Shown here in pieces: positions 60,673-64,000 of a DNA stretch of 64,000 nt. This DNA is from Aphelocoma coerulescens (lineage: Eukaryota; Chordata; Aves; Passeriformes; Corvidae). The stretch lies in the NCBI RefSeq assembly GCF_041296385.1, contig NW_027184085.1, positions 11,837,301-11,901,300 on the forward strand, given 5' to 3'. The position numbers and the translations under genes were made by a program. Below the pieces are notes generated by a model. That model saw nothing but the letters and a program-made list of their open reading frames with translations. It was not told the DNA's origin and made no database searches. Every line of letters starts with the position of its first letter. Within the stretch, counting starts at the first letter, position 1.

Positions 60673-61168
60673 GCACATGAAAGTGGGGGAAAAATAATAA
60701 AAAACAAACCAACATTTTGCTTTGAATCACTTTGTGTTGAACTACAGCAGTAAGACCATGCTGTTTGATTTAATAATTTTTCTGTGGAACCTAACCATCA
60801 GTACATGTCCACAGCTATGGGCAGCCGGGTCCCTGGTTTACAGCTTTTATAAGTCAGGAATAAGAATCAGGACTGCCATTTTGATATCCCTGGTGCTAGT
60901 GATTTCTTGAAATTTGGCTGACGTAATGGAAACTGTTGAGAATGTATATGTCATGTTGTTTTTCCATTCTGGCCTTGGTAGTTTCCTTTTGGAATATATT
61001 AGCAATTACACCCAGTTTGTTAGGGGAAAAAGCAGAGGATGATAATTCCCAGCCCTTCATCTCCTTCTTCCCCTTCAGATCTGGCACGTCACCTTTTGAA
61101 AGTGTCCAGTTTCCCCTGATGTTAAAGATACCATTTTCTTACTATGTTATCTAGCAGGGTTTCTCTAT
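60673..61168 (+). other. ERV leader between primer-binding site and gag
   Basis: About 500 nt of non-coding sequence in the position of the retroviral 5' leader. No other feature is recognised. Confidence 0.5.
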
Positions 61169-62509
61169 GTGGTCTCCAGCTTGTCTAAAATAAGGGCTGA
61201 GATTTCCAGGGGGGTTGCCCAGACACCTGCCCCAGCTGTGGATAATCCTAAGTGGCATGGGGTATGGGACCCTGAAGGGGTTTTCCCTATAGGCTGGACA
61301 CTGAAGCAGTTTTCTGACCAGGTAGCCTGGAACTTCCCCCCTGAACAAATTCAGAATCCAGCTGAAGTGGGGAAGTATCTGAAGGAAAACTGCAATAACA
61401 ACACGGATGAAAAGAAAAAGCTCATTGCCGTGTGCTGGGTCCTGGCTAACGCTTACTGCACGCTGCTAGATACTACAGGGCAGAAGATACAGCCAGAGGA
61501 GCAGGAGAATAAGCCAGCAGGCACCCCAGTCACTCCAGCTGCAGCTAAAGCAGATTGGGAGCCTAAACCAATAACAATTGCCCCTGTCCAGAGAAAGAAA
61601 CACAAAGCTAAATCCATTAGCCCAGTGGATGATGATGGGCAGCCAGGACCTTCACAGCCAGCAGAGGAAGTAGAACCTGAAATCATCACTGAGTCCCTGT
61701 CCATAGAGAGTCTTTGCACCCTGAGGAAGGATTACACCCAATGGCCTGATGAAACTATATTAAGTTGGATGGTCCAAATCTGGGATGCTGCAGGCGATGG
61801 TACAATTCTGGATGGCACTGAAGCGAGGCATTTGGGATCCCTGTCATGTGATTTAAGTATCAACCAAGGGATGACAAGGGGTCTGAAGCTCTCAGTCTCT
61901 GGACATGGCTCTTAAGAAGTGTGAAGGAAAGACACCTGTGCCGAGAAGATCTCCAACTACAGCTAAACCCCTGGAAAACCATGGAACAAGGGATTCAATG
62001 CCTGAGAGAACTGGCAGTGATAGAGATCATATTCTCAGGGGACCAAGCAATTAGGAGCCCTGACATGGTAAAATGTGCACTGGTGATGTGGCTGAGACTT
62101 GCACAACACAAACCACCAGAATACACCCCTGCTTTGGCAATGATGACAGAACGACGGGGATGAGACGGTGAGTCCTATGGTGAGGAGGCTCCGGGCGTAT
62201 GCAGACACTGTGCACGGCCCAACACAAGCAAGAATCGCAGCTGTGGAAAGGAGTCTGTCAGAGACCATACAGAAGATGGAAGATAGGATGGATGAGACTC
62301 ATCAGAAACTCAGGAAGGAGCTGAAAGAGGGCCTTCTCCAAATCGCATCAGTGCAGACCAGAGGCCCTGTTACCAGAAGCAGACATCCCATAGCTAGGGA
62401 GAGAGGGTACACCCCAAGAGCTAACTATGGTTCTTCCTGTGTGACCGTGCGGAAGACATGGAATGTGGGATGGAAAACCAGCTTCTGTCCTGGTAGCATG
62501 GGTGCATGA
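61169..62509 (+). pseudogene. ERV gag remnant, three frames
   Basis: Three consecutive plus-strand frames (61169-61915, 61921-62163, 62168-62509) together resemble an ERV-L-type gag. The first holds an N-terminal matrix-like part (WHGVWDPEG, WTLKQFSDQVAW), then a Pro/Glu/Lys-rich linker. The second holds a capsid-like part (QGIQCLRELAVIEIIFSG, CALVMWLRLAQHKPPEYTP). The third is a coiled segment (ETIQKMEDRMDETHQKLRKE) followed by the region before protease (RERGYTPRAN). Stops and frame changes between them make it non-functional. No CCHC zinc knuckle is seen. The gag call rests on order and resemblance, with position between primer-binding site and protease in support. Confidence 0.75.
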
Positions 62510-62633
62510 ATTGAAGGATGGTAATGCTGAGAGAGGGAGTGCCACCAGAAGGGAAGTAGCTCGAGTTTCGAATGATAACCAGGACTAGAGGGGCCCTGCC
62601 TCTAGCCAGGTAGAGGCCAGGGAAAATTGCGTC

Positions 62634-62732
62634 TTTTGGACAGTGTGGGCCCGATGGCCTGGCACATCAGAACCACAGGAATATGAAGCCTTGGTTGACA
62701 TGGGTGCACAGTGCACCTGGATTCCATCCTGA
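62634..62732 (+). pseudogene. ERV protease remnant with altered active site
   Basis: The frame reads YEALVDMGAQCTWIPS and then TGA (62730-62732). The aspartic protease signature D-T/S-G-A is DMGA here (GAC ATG GGT GCA, 62697-62708), consistent with one C-to-T change from ACG. The stop follows 21 nt after the motif, so no protease could be made. Confidence 0.75.
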
Positions 62733-62825
62733 CACGTGGGGGCAGAACTGGTTTCTACTTCTGGAGTGCTGGGGATCGCAGCACTTCACCCTGCTTGAAG
62801 CCGACATGAGCCTAACTGGACAAGA

Positions 62826-63470
62826 GTGGAAGAAACATCCTATTGTGACTGGCCCAGGGGCCAGTATTCAGATTTTCTCCGGAGTGGGTATTTCAAAGAC
62901 CTGAAGGGACTCAGGTGGGCCTTTGGAATAGCTACTGTGGAGGCAGAGGGCATTCAGCAATTGAACACCTTGCCTGGGCTGACCGAAAATCCTTCTGCAG
63001 TTGGGCTCCTGAAGGTAGGAGAGCAGCGAGTGCCAATTGCCACCTCAACAGTGCATCACCGGCAGTACCAGACAAGTAGAGATGCTGTGATTCCCATCCA
63101 CACAATGATTTGTGAGCTAGAGAGCCAGGGGGTGGTCAGCAAGGCCCACTCACCCTTCAACAGCCCCATCTGGCCTGTGCGCAAGTCAGAAGGAGAATGG
63201 AGATTGACTGTGGACTATCGTGCCTTGAATGAAGTGACTTCACCATTGAGTGCTGCTGTGCCGGACATGCTGGAGCTCCAGTATGAGCTGGAGTCCAAAG
63301 CAGCGAAGTGGTATGCCACTATTGACATTGCCAATGCATTTTTCTCCATTCCTCTGGCAGCGGAGTGCAGGCCTCAGTTTGGCTTCACCTGGAGGGGTGT
63401 GCAGTACACCTGGAACCGACTGCCCCAGGGGTGGAAGCACAGTCCCACCATTTGTCATGGACTAATCTAG
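62826..63470 (+). pseudogene. ERV reverse transcriptase, N-terminal part, ends at a premature stop
   Basis: The frame carries the RT entry region (VHHRQYQTSRDAVIPIH, SPFNSPIWPVRKSEGEWRL), [32 protein letters not shown] and [16 protein letters not shown]. It then stops at TAG (63468-63470), where the copy at 26946 has CAG. The RT is further split by the solo LTR at 63479. It is the same family as the intronic fragment and slightly better preserved here. Confidence 0.88.
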
Positions 63471-63472
63471 AC

Positions 63473-63478
63473 TGCACT
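63473..63478. other. Target-site duplication, left copy (TGCACT)
   Basis: TGCACT here is repeated at 63919-63924, on either side of a 440-bp insertion that splits the RT frame. In the intronic ERV copy the same place (ggctgcactgg) is uninterrupted. Confidence 0.85.
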
Positions 63479-63918
63479 TAATACTGTCCTTGTCTGGCTC
63501 CATGGGGTCCTGCATGCACCCACAGAAGCATGGGTGGGTTCAGGGTTATAGTCAGTAGCAAAGAGTTGAGGGGGGCATTTGCGTGCGTTCCAGCAGGAGC
63601 ATTTATTGCTGCTACACTGTCCAAGGTTGCAGAGGCAAATACGGACATGATCCCGAAGCTCACCATTTTATCCGGGGGCCGGGGAAAAGGCGGGAATAGG
63701 GAACAGGGACCAATGGAGAAGCTCTCGAGGAGTGACGAGGGGCGTAGAGGCTGACAGCCAACCAGGGAATTCAAACTGGGATAGATTAGCATAACAGAAC
63801 AAGCATCCTGGGAGAAGCCTTTCTGGTCACCCTAACACGAAGTGGTTCTTGTGGTGCTAGGGACTTGTCTTACTGAAAACCCTCTGTCTCTTGTAATGTA
63901 TGTTCACCAGCCACCACA
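63479..63918 (-). mobile_element. Solo LTR (440 bp) inserted in the ERV pol, opposite orientation
   Basis: Read on the minus strand it begins TGTGGTGGCTGG and ends CAGTATTA. It has a TATA-like GGATAAAATGG (63663-63673 on the plus strand) and, about 66 bp later, a poly(A) signal AATAAA (63602-63607). This order, U3 about 245 bp, R, then U5 about 120 bp, fits an LTR. The expected terminal CA is TA. A 6-bp target duplication is typical of alpha/betaretrovirus-like ERVs. No internal sequence remains, consistent with LTR-LTR recombination. Confidence 0.8.
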
Positions 63919-63924
63919 TGCACT
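63919..63924. other. Target-site duplication, right copy (TGCACT)
   Basis: Second copy of the 6-bp duplication, after which RT sequence resumes (ctggaaaagggtgaggctcc). Confidence 0.85.
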
Positions 63925-64000
63925 GGAAAAGGGTGAGGCTCCAGAATATCTGCAGTACATTGGTGGTATCACTGTGTGGGGGAACACAGCATCGGAGGTA
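63925..64000 (+). pseudogene. ERV reverse transcriptase continued, catalytic YIDD altered to YIGG; runs off the window
   Basis: The frame resumes after the solo LTR with EKGEAPEYLQYI, then GGITVWGNTA. The two catalytic aspartates of YIDD are both glycine (ggtggt), whereas the intronic copy keeps YIDD. The remainder of pol lies beyond the window. Confidence 0.85.

Noticed and set aside
63530..63792. Open frames on both strands in the 440-bp insert
   Set aside because: The insert has LTR structure (TATA, AATAAA, target duplication); the frames are incidental.
1..64000. CRISPR arrays, operons, bacterial promoters, tRNA or rRNA genes
   Set aside because: None seen; this is vertebrate nuclear DNA and no clover-leaf or rRNA core sequence was recognised by eye.

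Overview
The window is vertebrate nuclear DNA, almost certainly from a bird. One split gene lies on the plus strand with GT-AG introns. Retroelement debris is dominated by CR1 LINEs and endogenous retrovirus (ERV) pieces, and there are no SINE-rich or L1-like sequences. Protein identity comes from reading the exons, whose joined product matches vertebrate RAI14 (ankycorbin/NORPEG). RAI14 is Z-linked in chicken, so a Z-chromosome origin is likely but is inferred, not shown here.

Layout: 1-19607 is intronic or upstream DNA in which I recognise no exon. Sixteen RAI14 coding exons run from 19608 to 56714: seven ankyrin-repeat exons (19608-48218), a 29-nt microexon, linker exons with a basic/proline motif, one 1512-nt coiled-coil exon (52404-53915) and three C-terminal exons. 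All intron phases agree, and the joined reading frame is 962 codons plus stop. Only the short N-terminal coding exon (about 12 residues in the human protein) is missing. It should lie upstream of the window. The 3' UTR follows, with likely poly(A) signals at 57967 and 58624.

Repeats: the 19-kb intron holds a patchwork CR1 (21892-22780), a 2.2-kb antisense CR1 with endonuclease and reverse transcriptase remnants (24691-26945), an adjoining sense-strand ERV pol fragment (26946-28213) and another antisense CR1 (38263-38805). Further sense-strand CR1 tails lie in the 40911-44006 and 44334-45733 introns. Downstream of the gene a decayed provirus (LTR, primer-binding site, gag, protease and RT remnants) occupies about 60100-64000 and runs off the window. 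A 440-bp solo LTR in opposite orientation has inserted into its RT, flanked by a 6-bp target-site duplication.

I see no undescribed system. The most useful leads are a TAG-CAG tandem acceptor in RAI14, the nested solo LTR, the loss of catalytic motifs in the downstream ERV, and a CpG-rich patch inside an intron.
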